Counted from the first letter of the stretch, positions 33,372-45,674 are shown. The stretch is DNA of 64,000 nucleotides from Marthasterias glacialis (GCA_911728455.2 OU452232.1:6413227-6477226); one strand, 5' to 3'. Notes: a model not told the origin generated them from the letters alone. Program-made: numbers and translations.

Positions 33372-33377
33372 AATAAA
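33372..33377 (+). terminator. Poly(A) signal of unit B GPCR
   Basis: AATAAA 20 bp past the TAA stop, in the same position as in the other copies. Confidence 0.55.
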
Positions 33378-33556
33378 CGTTCTAAAATCACTCACATTTC
33401 TCAAAGCTGGTTGACTATTGGTCTAACAGAGATAACTAAAGTCATCTTTTAGCAGACAATTGAACAACTACTGCTTCAAAATACAGCCCTTTTGATTTAA
33501 ATCTCATAATTAACTCACACTACTCAACCAATATTACTAGAACAGCGAAAGCCGCC

Positions 33557-33637
33557 ATGGGGAGCTGCGGATCGCCTGATAGAGGAAAGAGGGCTGTCAG
33601 AAAAACCGATGCTTCTAAACAACTGATGTTCAATGGG
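33557..33637 (+). CDS. Candidate first exon, acylation-type start (unit B)
   Basis: Unit B copy with the same GCCGCCATGG start and GGTAAGG donor; one residue differs (Asp to Lys). Unit 0 at 8,013 keeps the start but has lost the donor (GGGTGCAG). Confidence 0.3.
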
Positions 33638-33687
33638 GTAAGGACATTAAACAAGCATGCACTTGACCACTGCCTACTTGGTTTAAA

Positions 33688-34124
33688 GGTCCCATGAATT
33701 TTTTTTTTTTATTGGTTAAAAAAAAATAAAGTATGCCTATTATAGTATATCTTTTTCACATTTTTTACATGCGTGTTGATCGTAGAAATATTGATTTCTA
33801 AAATTAGGGGGTTGCCGTGCTCCGCCCACCCTTCCTCATTAACATATAATCTGTGATGTAGACAGTGGAACGGCTGACCAGGGCCATGTGTGTAACAATA
33901 ACATACAATGCATTGTTGACCACTCGGCGCCAGAGCCGTCTTTGAAATGTTTTACCACAGCCTACGTCATGGATCATTGTGCAATTAAATGGCACACATT
34001 TTCGGCGCTCAATTAAAGTGTATTAACGCATAACAGACACATCAAAATAGTCAATACTATGTTTTGTTAATTTCAAACCATATATTTAGCCACAAAAATG
34101 TTCCGTGACAAAAAACCTCTTCAT
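33688..34124. mobile_element. TTAA-type MITE (unit B), right end lost
   Basis: Same element as at 22,986, but the last bases and the right TTTAAA are deleted (CTTCAT runs straight into AAAATG). Confidence 0.85.
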
Positions 34125-34410
34125 AAAATGTGGCAATGGGGCTCAGATGGGTGAGGGCTGACTGGGAAAAGAAACTTATAGATGAGGAACACATGAAATT
34201 TGGTGCTCGATATGTGTATGTGGCAGGGTGTACCCCCCGCCCCTCCTGTTGTGTCTTCATTTTGTTTTGCAAATCTCTGGAATTCTTTAGAGAATTTTAT
34301 GGGTGGGGAGGGGGTTCTTCTGGGAAAGAGTGTGTTAGAGTATGGAACATTTTTTTTTTTACTTTTTTTTTGGGGGGGGGGACTCCCTCTGCCACATTTC
34401 GGGCATGGTA

Positions 34411-35113
34411 TAACAAATAATAATAATAATAGACATTTGTAAAGCACCTAATGCAAAAGCCTCTAAGCACATAATCAAAATAAACAATGAGAGAAAGTAA
34501 GATTACAAATAAGCAGATTTAAACAAATGAGTTTTTAACAGAGAATTTCAAACGGTTCACTGATTCAGCTCGACATATATGAACAGGTAGATTGTTCCAT
34601 AAAATAGGAGCAGAGTAGGAGAAGGATCTTTGACCGTAAAACTTTGAGGAAACTCTTGTGGAAGAAGCAAGCAGAGACTGTTGGGACGATCTTAAAGTCC
34701 CATTTGGAGAATATTGATGAACAAGTTCAGATAAATAAAATGGAGCTTGACCCATTTGAGCTTTGAAAGTTAACAGAAGAATTTTATAGACTGTGCGCAT
34801 CTTAATTGGGAGCCAATGCGGCTTCATTAAAATTGGTGTAACATGCTGAGATCGCGGTAAACAAGAAATAAGATGAGCAGCGGTGTTTTGTATATGTTGG
34901 ATTTTTTAGAGTCCTTTTCGGGCAGTCCGAAAGGAAGAGAGTTACAAAAGTTAGAAGTTACAAAAGCGTGAACTAGACGAAGGGTAGTGGCATCATCCAG
35001 GTAGCGGTGAATTTGACTTATTTTTCTGATTGCCATTAGAGCTGCTTTGCACACGTTGATGGTCAGTAAGGAGTTAAGACCAGTCAAGGTTTTTGTTGCT
35101 TTAGCTCATTCAA
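34411..35113 (-). pseudogene. LINE fragment, RT C-terminal end (unit B)
   Basis: Copy of the 23.7-24.4 kb LINE fragment, carried along by the segmental duplication, with the same frameshift and truncation. Confidence 0.8.
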
Positions 35114-35120
35114 CTGGTAT

Positions 35121-35474
35121 GTGGCGTGTCGTGGCCGAGTGGTTAGTGCGTCGGACTCAAGCTCTGGTGGCTGAGTCATCGGAGTGTGGGTTCGAGTCCC
35201 GGTCATGACACTTGTGTCCTTGAGCAAGGCACTTAACCATAATTGCTCCGTAAAAGTTGGGGAGGTAGAGCCTTCTGCTCTACCAGCCAGGCTTCTGATG
35301 GATGATACCCAAGCCTACATCCTTACGGACTATAAAAGGGGGTAACTCTGTTTCAGCCCCAGGAGTAGGTGGCAACGGCCCCTGGATAAAACAACTGATT
35401 TGTAGCCCACACCACAAGTGGCTGACTGGCCTTGTGTGTCTGGCGACTTCCATAAAAAAAAATTAAAAAAAAAA
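35121..35474 (+). mobile_element. Full tRNA-headed SINE (unit B)
   Basis: Copy of the 24.43-kb SINE duplicated with the unit; the A tail differs slightly in length. Confidence 0.85.
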
Positions 35475-36420
35475 CGGTGTCATACTCATGAGTTTTATCT
35501 TTTCATATGAATCTGCATGTCAGTAGCAGCAAGATTTGACTCAAGTCCCAAGTCAGTACATCATTGCGATAAGGAGTTATGTTCATTCAGAGTTTTCAGT
35601 GTTTCAGTTCATTCAAGTGGAACTGATGACAGTCTCATGAGTTATTTTCTTTACCTGTGAATCTGCCTGTCAGTAGCAATATCTGATCCAAGTTTCTATT
35701 AGGAGTTATGATCATTTAAGGTTTTTATTGTTTCAGCTCAATCAACTGGAACTGGTGACATGGCCATGATTTTTGTTTGTGTTTGTTTAATTCTACATGT
35801 CTATTGTGTTGTTGCAGGTCAATTCAAATTTAGTTCTAAAACATCAACATTTAATCGAAAGTTGTCTATTTAAAGTCAATATTACTTGTGCTTTTTTGCC
35901 CATACACCGATGTGTGTTAAGAGTGGGACTGTGTAAATACTTCATATTTTTGTCCTCGGGCAAATTTTTTTTTTAAATGAAAGGACTAGGTGAGCAAGTT
36001 AAAAAAAATGTTTCAACAATTTCCCAAAGGTCTGTTGCCATGGTAATGGGCTATTTTGTGTTTTAGGCATTTTGGGCCTATTTTGGGGTCTCAAAAACTG
36101 TGGTTTTTTTTCTTTTTTTCAAAACTTCACCAAGCCAAAATGCAAAATACAGACTTCAATTAAAGCATTATTTCTACAGAACCTAAAAGCCCTAAAAATA
36201 CAATGTTTCGTATGAAGTCCTGTGAAAAAAATATTCACAGGCAACAATCCTGAGGGCAATTGTAGAGGTCTTGGGCATATATTTACTTCCCCCCTTATTT
36301 TGGGGGGTTTACTTGTATTGTTTATCTTAACTATTTCATGTCTGTAACAATACATTAGTTTCATAGCACAGGTATGGAACAGCAGCAGTGCAGCATCTTA
36401 AGATCTTATACAATAAGACA

Positions 36421-39400
36421 TTACGCATTAGAGATTACAGAATTAAGGATAAAGGCTTACATGATTTTAGGATTATGATTTATGCTCATGGATTAGTCTT
36501 AGAACTATTTTTATCTTGATTTGATTTAATTTGGTTTGTTCAAACATGGAGCTAATTGGATTATGTTCAGGTTATTGATTTAACTTATTGTAAATATTGT
36601 GGCCATTCTGAGGCTAGATGACTTGAGAAAAACATTGACATTAGTTTTGCTCATTAACTTATTAGTGTCCTGTGCCTCTTATTTTTGCAGGTATGTGTAT
36701 TTCCTTTGACTTATTGTTCACTCTTATTATGATTATTATGTGAGGATACTTTTATGGAATATTGTTGCCTTTTTTGGAGTTTTCTTGTAAACTTTTAGAC
36801 TTATAACAAGAAGTTCTTGAGCAAGTTTAATTTAGTTATTTTTCTTGGTATTTCCCTGTTTGTGTTTCCACTCCATTTTACAAAGTCTGGTTTCTCTTCA
36901 ACACTTTCTTTATCCTTCCTATGCTATCCCTGCTTATCATCTTGAACCTACACTGTTCCTTTCCTGATTTTGGGCTATTTAAGTGCGGTGTAATGGTAAA
37001 GTTGAGCAGTATTTATATGTCTATAGGAAATTGGCAGATTTCAATGAGTCTTTTGGTTTATATGTAAACATGAGGATGGATTGTTTTGTAGAACATCCTA
37101 ATTGATGGTTTTGAAAGAAGCTTTGATTTCTATTGTAAATTTCCCAGAGAGTTGAAAATTAAGGAACTTGTGGTTACGTTTTTGCTATATTTGTAGCAAG
37201 ATAGACTTGTTATATGTAAAATGATCATTGCTCTTGTAGGACATGAGATTTCCTTTGTCTGTCTCAGGGCTGTTCAATAAACAGTTGGTCCCAGCCCTAA
37301 AGCTTGATTAGTAGAGTCCAAGCAAGGAGTCTCACTGGAGATAAACAGTCAATGGTAGCTAGCCCTACTAGAGATTAAAGGATTAAGGATAAAGGCTTAC
37401 ATGATTTTAGGATTATGATTTATGTTCATGGATTAGTTTTAGAACAATTTTTTTTATCTTGATTTGATTTAATTTGGTTTGTTCAAACATGGAGTTAATT
37501 GGATTTTGTTCAGGTTATTGATTTAACTTATTGTAAATATTGTGGCCATTCTGAGGCTAGATGACTTGAGAAAAACATCGACATTAGTTTTGCTCATTAA
37601 CTTATTAGTGTCCTGTGCCTCTTATTTTTGCAGGTATGTGTATTTTCTTTGACTTATTGTTCACTCTTTATTATGATTATTATGTGAGGACACTTTTATG
37701 GCATATTGTTGCCTTTTTTGGAGTTTTCTTGTAAACTTTTAGACCTATAACAAGAAGTTCTTGAGCAGGTTTAATTTAGTTATTTTTCTTGGTATTTCCC
37801 TGTTTGTGTTTCCACTCCATTTTACAAAGTCTGGTTTCTCTTCAACACTTTCTTTATCCTTCCTATGCTATCCCTGCTTATCATCTTGAACCTACACTGT
37901 TCCTTTCCTGATTTTGGGCTATTTAAGTGCGGTGTAATGGTAAAGTTGAGCAGTATTTATATGTCTATAGGAAATTGGCAGATTTCAATGAGTCTTTTGG
38001 TTTATATGTAAACATGAGGATGGACCAGTTTTGTAGAACATCCTAATTGATGGTTTTGAAAGAAGCTTTGATTTCTATTGTAAATTTCCCAGAGAGTTGA
38101 AAATTTAAGAACTTGTGGTTACATTTTTGCAATATTTGTAGCAAGATAGACTTGTTATATGTAAAATGATCATTGCTCTTGTAGGACATGAGATTTCCTT
38201 TGTCTGTCTCAGGGCTGTTCAATAAACAGTTGGTCCCAGCCCTAAAGCTTGATTAGTAGAGTCCGAGCAAGGAGTCTCACTGGAGATAAACAGTCAATGG
38301 TAGCTAGCCCTACTAGAGATTAAAGGATTAAGGATAAAGGCTTACATGATTTTAGGATTATGATTTATGTTCATGGATTAGTCTTAGAACTATTTTTATC
38401 TTGATTTGATTTAATGTGGTTTGTTCAAACATAATTCTAATTGGATTATGTTCAGGTTATTGATTTAACTTATTGTAAATATTGTGGCCATTCTGAGGCT
38501 AGATGACTTGAGAAAAACATCGACATTAGTTTTGCTCATTAACTTATTAGTGTCCTGTGCCTCTTATTTTTGCAGGTATGTGTATTTTCCTTGACTTATT
38601 GTTCACTCTTATTATGATTATTATGTGAGGACACTTTTATGGAATATTGTTGCCTTTTTTGGAGTTTTCTTGTAAACTTTTAGACCTATAACAAGAAGTT
38701 CTGGAGCAAGTTTAATTTAGTTATTTTTCTTGGTATTTCCCTGTTTGTGTTTCCACTCCATTTTACAAAGTCTGGTTTCTCTTCAACACTTTCTTTATCC
38801 TTCCTATGCTATCCCTGCTTATCATCTTGAACCTACACTGTTCCTTTCCTGATTTTGGGCTATTTAAGTGCGGTGTAATGGTAAAGTTGAGCAGTATTTA
38901 TATGTCTATAGGAAATTGACAGATTTCAATGAGTCTTTTGGTTTATATGTAAACATGAGGATAGATTGTTTTGTAGAACATCCTAATTGATGGTTTTGAA
39001 AGAAGCTTTGATTTCTATTGTAAATTTCCCAGAGAGTTGAAAATTTAAGAACTTGTGGTTACGTTTTTGCTATATTTGTGGCAAGATAGACTTGTTATAT
39101 GTAAAATGATCATTGCTCTTGTAGGACATGAGATTTCCTTTGTCTGACTGAGGGCTGTTCAATAAACAGTTGGTCCCAGCCCTAAAGCTTGATTAGTAGA
39201 GTCCGAGCAAGGAGTCTCACTGGAGATAAACAGTCAATGGTAGCTAGCCCTACTAGAGATTAAAGGATTAAGGATAAAGGCTTACATGATTTTAGGATTA
39301 TGATTTATGCTCATGGATTAGTCATAGAACTATTTTTATCTCGATTTGATTTAATTTGGTTTGTTCAACGTAAATCTAATTGGATTATGTTCAGGTTATT

Positions 39401-39512
39401 GATTTAACTTATTGTAAATATTGTGGCCATTCTGAGGCAAGATGACTTGAGAAAAACATTGACATTAGTTTTGCTTGTCAACTTATCGATGTCCTGTGTT
39501 CTTATTTTTACA
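36421..39512. repeat. ~940-bp satellite, about 3.3 units
   Basis: The phrase TTAAGGATAAAGGCTTACAT recurs at 36,443, 37,383, 38,328 and 39,268, a period of 940-945 bp. Units are highly similar. One partial copy ends unit A at 25.93 kb. Each full unit has TTTTTGCAG|GTATGT, an acceptor fused to a donor; the last has TTTTTACAG without the donor. No long frame is present. Confidence 0.88.
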
Positions 39513-40306
39513 GCTTCACCTTTTATTAAAATGTACGCTCTGTGGTAATCATTTTTGTTTACCTAGGGTGCAACACAATGTTTAACATTTGAAGAAAAAA
39601 AAATTTAACATTCTTTTTTTAACTCCCAAAACTTTAACATTCTTTTAAGAAAATTGGTTGAGAAACGTAACACATGGCTGTCACTGTATAATGGTTTCAA
39701 CTAGGGCTTTTAGATTCCATAAAAGAGCTCAAAACAAATCTTGAACTTGATGCTAACATCTTTTGCACGTTACAATCTTAAAGATTATCTCCATCAATTT
39801 CTTGAAGACTCATGACATTGTTTTAGTTTTTTGTAAAAGTAAAATCCTCAAAGGTGTCTGAATGAACACAGCAGAAATAATCATCAAAATACTTTGTGTT
39901 ATTATCTTTATACTGTACAGACCTAAAATGTCCCCCAAATGTATGCGTTAGTGTGGAGAGACCCAATGGGCGACACATTTGGTCAAACTGTGGTCGACGG
40001 CTACCTAGCAAAGCACATGCTCAGTGACGTATACACTTGAACGACCCGTTAGGTGGTCTAGTTTAAACACAATTCTGTGTCGGCAGTGACTGATTCGTGC
40101 ACTTCCATGACTTTCGGCCATTCTGCAAATTCATCACTGGTTGTCTTCTGCGCTTCAGACAGGTTGACACGAAACAAGGCTACCGGGACCAAAGCTACCG
40201 GGTTCCAAATAGTTGACCACAGCGGTCAACCAATGGTCGACCAGCCTGGGTTCGGGTCAAGATGGTCGACCTTCAGTTAACCATAGTGCGCATTCAAACT
40301 TGCTGC

Positions 40307-40550
40307 AGGTGGCAGCAGACTTAAGCCCGGTTCATACTTCACGCAAATGGCGAAAGCGAAGCGAATTTTCTCGCGTCACAATTGAGAAACAGCGCGTACT
40401 GAATTGTTGGTTACCAAAATTCGCTTTGCCTTCACTTTCGCGTGAAGGATGAACCGGGCTATACCAGGTAGATCCACTGTTCTCAGATATGTGCACATGC
40501 TCAGAACTACGCAAACAATGGAAATTTAGCTGGTAAGTCTGCTGCCACCT
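40307..40550. mobile_element. MITE family 5 with nested MITE
   Basis: The outer ends AGGTGGCAGCAGACTTA and AAGTCTGCTGCCACCT are inverse. A second palindromic element (40,324-40,460) sits inside. Related copies: 54,147-54,265, and a fragment at 237-330. Confidence 0.8.
40324..40460. mobile_element. MITE family 4, nested
   Basis: AGCCCGGTTCATACTTCACG and CGTGAAGGATGAACCGGGCT are inverse, continuing inward through GCGAAGCGAATTTT, so the element is almost entirely palindromic. Confidence 0.85.
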
Positions 40551-41174
40551 AGTGTTCCAAAGTCTCCCATTTACACTACTCATGACTGGTTCCTAGACTG
40601 GCTCCCGGTCCCTCCGTCGTTCTCTTGTGACTGTATATAAGGACCGCGGTAGGTACTACCGAAATGGCGCTTTTGATTGGCCCTCGATTGCGCGGGCGCA
40701 GGAATAATTTTCTAGTTTTAGAGATGACGTTGGCTATGCTCGTGACGAGTGTTTGTTGTCGTTTGACATTAGCACACGACTGTATCGTAACCCTTCATAT
40801 AGTGAACCAACCGTCACCATCTAAATTCAAGCTAACTTTAGAAGAACATCTTAACTAACATTAGTCTACACGATGGGAGATTCTGAGATTCTGTGTCCGT
40901 CATGTTTTGTGTAAAGGCTGCATTGCATTATGGGATTACGTAGACCTATATGCTTAATCTAATTAGCTTATACCTGGCAGAAATCTGCTATTTTTCGTTA
41001 CCCGCTACTGGTCCCTTTATACAGTCAGAACGAAAATGATGTAGGGACCGGGAACCAGTCTAGACTGGTTCCCTGGAAATTTTTCACTGAGCAAATAAAA
41101 TTGGTTAAGCAATATTTCCTGCTCAACAGCTTTGGATATTTTCAGATAAGCAAGATTTTTTTAAGCCAGCATAC

Positions 41175-41372
41175 CTTAACTGTTCCGTGTTCCACTCCAG
41201 CGCAGGGTTCTGTACCCCCACTCCGTTCACGCCAACTTTACCCCGGTCACATCCTGCCTCAATCTGCTCCCACAATGCAACAGACATGCTCAGGTTGTTG
41301 ATATCGAGTTGGTATTGTCGGTCTTCGACCTCGGACCCCGGCGTCTGGGTCTGACCAGCTTGGACTGCACGC
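41175..41372 (-). CDS. VPS13B: VPS13B-like exon w17
   Basis: Encodes RAVQAGQTQTPGSEVEDRQY, QLDINNLSMSVALWEQI and NPALEWNTEQLR. The acceptor is TCTCTTGTAG and the donor is TTAAG|GTATGC. The exon leaves two bases (AG), exactly the phase required by w18, which lies 33.65 kb away across the GPCR-bearing intron. No intermediate VPS13B exon was found in that interval. Confidence 0.88.
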
Positions 41373-41460
41373 CTACAAGAGAAACATTCATGTTTATGTT
41401 ACGTGCTCTCCGTGGTAGCACATCATAACATGGCCGACACGGTCACGAAGCGCGATATCC

Positions 41461-41637
41461 GACTGACCCATTTCACCTGACGTCATCATGACAATAATCT
41501 TGGTTGCGCCATTTTGGTGGTCAATGCAGTGTGGTGAGCGTTTTAGGAGACGCGGCGTTTACACGTAAACCTATTGACCACCAAAATGGTGAGCGTGGCA
41601 CAGTCAGCGCGTGTGACGTGCGTGCAAGGGGTCAATA
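41461..41637. mobile_element. MITE family 2
   Basis: Near-identical interior to the 12.08-kb copy, including GACGCGGCGTTTACACGTAA, and ends GGGGTCAATA. Located about 90 bp upstream (in transcription sense) of exon w17. Confidence 0.75.
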
Positions 41638-41641
41638 GACA

Positions 41642-42145
41642 GATCCATTAAGTCCCGCCTACTAACGTATTGACCGATCACAGCTTTGACAACGTCACTC
41701 AAAGTCTGACAAAGGTTTCATACGTTAAAATCCCCCGAATATTGTTAATGGTCTCACGTTTCGAACTTAGCAGAGTCTTTCTCAAAGGCTAATATCCCAT
41801 TAGAAAAGTAAACAAACCGCCGCCATTGTTCTGACACACAACGGCACACACAACTGTACTAACATTTGTTTTGTCTTAATTTTTTTTTTATTTTTGGTGG
41901 TGCAAATCCCACAGCAGTGGTCTGTGTACATTCGTGTAAAAGTGGTTTAACAGTGTTCCTGTCTGCATTGTTCTTTGGACTCGAGGCACTGCTCAAAAGG
42001 CCACGAAACTAAATCCATACCGTTCACAAAAACCATGTACTGTACGTGTGTGGCCACAACCGTAACCACTGCTGTGATCATGGCAAGAATGTCACATCAT
42101 GTGCTGTTGCTAGGCAGTTGCTAAGGTAGGCGGGGCTTAACGGAT
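41642..42145. mobile_element. MITE family 6
   Basis: 504 bp, bounded by GATCCATTAAGTCCCGCCTA and TAGGCGGGGCTTAACGGATC. Shares interior sequence with the GPCR-unit copies in the opposite orientation. Confidence 0.82.
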
Positions 42146-42169
42146 CAGTCTAACGAAGTCAACCCATTA

Positions 42170-42530
42170 TTGGTAAACTATGCCATAATACAATATATCA
42201 CGTGATGAATCCATCTAGTCTACACAGTACACGGTCAACCTACTGTCTGACCATTCAATATCATCCACTGGTTTTTTAAATGATAGGTAAACTATGCCAG
42301 CCTGCAATATGATATCATGTGGTGAATGCATCTACTCAGTGCACAGTCAACCCTCCTACTGTCTGACCATTCAACATCATCCACCATGGTTACGAATGAT
42401 AGATAAACTATGCCACCCTACAATATGATATCATGTGGTGAATGCATCTACACAGTACACAGTCAACCCTCCTACTGTCTGGCCATTCAATCTCCTCCCC
42501 TGTGGTTTTGAATGATAGATGAACAGTCAG
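42170..42530. repeat. ~121-bp tandem repeat, 3 units
   Basis: Repeats of AAACTATGCCA... with ATGATATCATGTGGTGAATG and CTGTCTGACCATTCAA. Lies ~120 bp beyond the donor of exon w16. Confidence 0.85.
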
Positions 42531-42653
42531 TTCTGCACAGTTGCGCCACCACACACAACCCATGCAGTTGAATGATTTCAAATGGATGGTCAACTCGCTG
42601 GGAAAATGTTACCAAAGAGTAGGAGGGTTAGTGTTAACACTGGGATCATTTAC

Positions 42654-43463
42654 CTGAATATCTCCTTCTTGAGAACAAGTCTCTGCAGTGGGTTGTCTGC
42701 ATGCGGTACGAGACACACTGAGTTGACCTGTAGGAGGAAAGTATCCTGTGTTACCATGGTAACATCACTCTCATCCTCGTCCATCTCGATCCCGGTTACT
42801 TCTTCCTTGTTAACGAAGGAAGGTTCGCTGGTTGGAGCGAAGACTCTGATCTCCTTGCAGTCAAGATAGACCAAGGGGAGGCTCCGGCTTGAAAGCCACT
42901 CCCGGCGGCCGGGAGATGTTGATTTCTGACTCGCTGTGCTGGACCTCGGGTAGGAATCCGACGGGGAGAGAGCGCTGGCTGTCGACAACGTCTGCTGGGA
43001 TTGGAGTCTTGCCAGTCGAGGTTTCACTTGGGATTCAGGATTGTCTGATGAATCTAAAGACCTAGCGTGTACGATGCTGTCCGTTTTGAAGATATCGAGC
43101 ATCGAGACGATCAGCGGACACCACACCACGATGTCAAACGGCTGAACAGAAACGACGATCTCATGAATGAAACGCGGCGTCGAGGGCGTCGTCTCTGCAT
43201 CAGCTTTCTTGCTCGTTTCGGCCTGCTTGCTGGACATCTTCTGAGCTACAGACTGCCCCTGCGCCCTGGTCCAAGTCGCGGATAGGAACCCATGTGATTT
43301 GGAGTCTCCCGGTTTGGCAGCGTGAGTGACGGCAAACGGGTTGAACGGCCGGGGGGCAGACTGATTGTTCGGTTGCAGGCCGAGGATGCGCGTATTATGA
43401 GTGATGGTGTCGTTACACGAGAACAGGACACCCCTAAATGGACCACGCCCCCAACTCTCCTCT
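42654..43463 (-). CDS. VPS13B: VPS13B-like exon w16 (largest)
   Basis: An 810-bp exon with an unbroken frame. Conserved blocks are GRGPFRGVLFSCNDTITHNT, FIHEIVVSVQPFDIVVWCPL and SRSLPLVYLDCKEIRVFAPT, then TMVTQDTFLLQVNSVCLVPH. Two Ser/Lys/Gln-rich linkers lie between them. The acceptor is TTTAACAG and the donor is TTCAG|GTAAAT. Phase is split-AG at both ends and agrees with w15 and w17. Confidence 0.92.
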
Positions 43464-44880
43464 CTGTTAAACAACAAAAAGTATTTCAACCACTGATTAC
43501 TATAACAATATCTTTATTTGGCAATTTATAGTTTTGGATGACAGACGGCAAACACAAAAATGCTATCTTGTCTGCTATTATACCCTCCTTCTGTCTAGTA
43601 GATTGTGGGGCCCACTGTTTCACCATCCAACACCATTTCCATGCTTCACTGATCATGCATGGTTGAGTATCTTTGATCCAGAGGCAAAGCTATAGTGTAT
43701 AAAACTGCCGGCAAGTGTGAGGTATGGATTTTTGAATGCTTTCAAAAGCATCAATCAGAAGAAAGGGTTAAAAATGGACTTGCATGGGCATAAGTCCAAC
43801 ACAGTTTTAAAAATTCACAGCCGTTGTGGGTTTCCCCTTAATGCTAGCAGTGTTCCAGGCTGATTACCTTGGTCAAATTTTCGGTCTGCGTATTGGTGAC
43901 CTTAAAATGACCTTGGTGAAAAATTTAAGTTGGGACCAAAATCGAATTTGGGAAGTCGGCTTTGAACTTGTGTTTGCCTTGACTGCAGTTAGCATTTCTA
44001 GAAGTTTTCTTTGCAATTAAAAAAAAAAGAAAAATGTAGTTTACAGTTTAAAATGCATGGCATTACACATGTAATCAACTCCTTCATTATGGCATTTAAC
44101 GTACAGCTGTGATGAAATTGATTTTATATGCTGTTGATTTCGAGCTGCTGGCGGCGGCTTTCCGGCGTGTGAGGTAATTTACGGAGCTGCTGTGAGTGGC
44201 CCGCCGTAGTGAAAGAGTTAATACAGGGAACCACTAGGATTAAAGCACCACATTTGGCATACAGATAGACAAATACATTGAGAACAAATCTAGATATTTT
44301 GGCACCATTAAGATTTTGAAATCGCTATCTCTGTAGGCCTTTTGTTTATTTTCGAATAAATAACCTTGGCAATCTCTCCGTTGATTCTCTTGACCTTTAC
44401 TTGTTTACAAACACTGGCCACCATATTGCATCAGGGCTCGCATTTTACACTGGACCACAGGCCCGAGGCCAGTTATTTAAGCCTCGGGCCAGTAAACTCA
44501 TGACTGGACAAGTCCGGTGGTCTTGTGTTTTTTTCAATTGAATAATAATACCTCACTGTGTAATATCTTCAACAAAAGGAAACACCGGAAATGACGTTCA
44601 AAATGGTGACTTTGAATCTGATCAATATCTTTCAATTCTGTTGGAGTTTCAAAATATACCTACCCACAAGACAAATGAGACAAATCTTCTCTTAGTGCTT
44701 GTTCAAATAAAAACAGTTTCCATATTAAACTTTGTAGAAAGTTCTATCTCATTAAGATTCTGGTCTTGTAAAATAAATTCTGGTCTGGTAAAAATATTGA
44801 GCTACAAGCCCTGCGGTCTTGTGGAATTTTACCCCAAATTCGAGGCCTGTTGCATGGGTGGCCACGAGTATCATTAAGTA
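43464..44880. other. VPS13B intron, diffuse repeats only
   Basis: Intron between w15 and w16. Around 44,430-44,870 are diffuse repeated motifs (GGTCTTGT, CTGGTCTGGTAAAA, GAGGCC) but no gene or clear element end. Confidence 0.5.
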
Positions 44881-44899
44881 GATTACTGGGATGTTATAA

Positions 44900-45080
44900 A
44901 TATGCTCTTTTTAACCAGTTGACGCCTGGATTCTTTTTTCTTTTTTTTCATCCCCCTGGCGAATTCTTTTGGCGGAATTGCTGGAATCATTTTTAAGGGT
45001 ACTGCTGGCACAAAGAAACCCTGACTTGACAATGCCAAGAGAACAAAGATTCTCTTTATTGGATCGTCCATTTTGTTTTC
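44900..45080 (-). repeat. Dispersed repeat family 7
   Basis: Shares TACTGCTGGCACAAAGAAAC and a Lys/Thr-rich tract with 49,395-49,535, and in inverse orientation with 61,140-61,345. Confidence 0.65.
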
Positions 45081-45213
45081 TCAACTGAGAAAATGTCAAT
45101 TATCAAATTTGAGTCATATTTATCCCCGATGCAAAAAATTAACATCACTTATATGGCTTTAACAAAAATAGATAGATGATTTATTTATTTCTCTCATAAA
45201 TTATTAAACTTAC

Positions 45214-45674
45214 CTCTTGGTATAATGATTAATGTTTATGGATCCAACTTTACACGTCACCTTTGAGTACACACCCTGCAAGTCCAAACTCGTTGTCAAA
45301 TCTTCCACCTCGCAACTTATCTTCATAGGTGGAGCGCCCCCGTAGAGGCTGACGCAGCATTTCTGAAGTGTCCACTGCAACCACAATGATAGCTTCAATG
45401 CGTCATTGTTACCAGCATCCTTGTCAGGGGGTGCAACTCCCGCGGCATCGGTGGGTGAAGATGCAGACAGGGTTGTGACGACGTCTTGGTTTTCAAGTTG
45501 TCCGGACGAAGCGACGCTGCTGAGAACTTTTGGAGCCATCTTGGACGGGGATTGCTGGTTTGGGGGAACGTGTGTGGTCTGGGTAGGATGAGGGCGCTGT
45601 TCGTGCCTGAACACTTCAATCAGTTTGGACTGGTTCCTGAGGGCCTGATTCAGAAGTTTGACGCACAGCGCAAC
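45214..45674 (-). CDS. VPS13B: VPS13B-like exon w15
   Basis: A 461-bp exon: VALCVKLLNQALRNQSKLIE, a long Pro/Ser/Thr/Asp-rich linker, then LSLWLQWTLQKCCVSLYGG, ISCEVEDLTTSLDLQGVYSK and VTCKVGSININHYTKR. The block W-x-Q-W...L-Y-G followed by 'EVEDLT.S.D.Q.VY.K..CKV' strongly resembles the middle of vertebrate VPS13B, as I recall it. The acceptor is TTCAAAAG and the donor is AAGAG|GTAAGT. Confidence 0.9.

Larger units (their letters stand above)
25928..36616. repeat. Segmental direct repeat, unit B
   Basis: Second copy of the ~10.7-kb unit, in the same orientation and gene order. Differences from A are single bases plus small indels, for example loss of ~65 bp after 27,867 and shorter homopolymers near 34,350. 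It runs into the satellite at its right end. Confidence 0.9.
7521..41174 (-). other. Giant VPS13B intron hosting a GPCR cluster
   Basis: A 33.65-kb interval between phase-compatible exons w18 and w17; most other introns in this window are 0.3-3 kb. It holds three plus-strand GPCR copies, two ~10.7-kb direct repeats, a ~940-bp satellite and many transposons, but no recognisable VPS13B coding sequence. That it is one intron follows from phase and homology on both sides; a small missed exon cannot be excluded. Confidence 0.8.
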
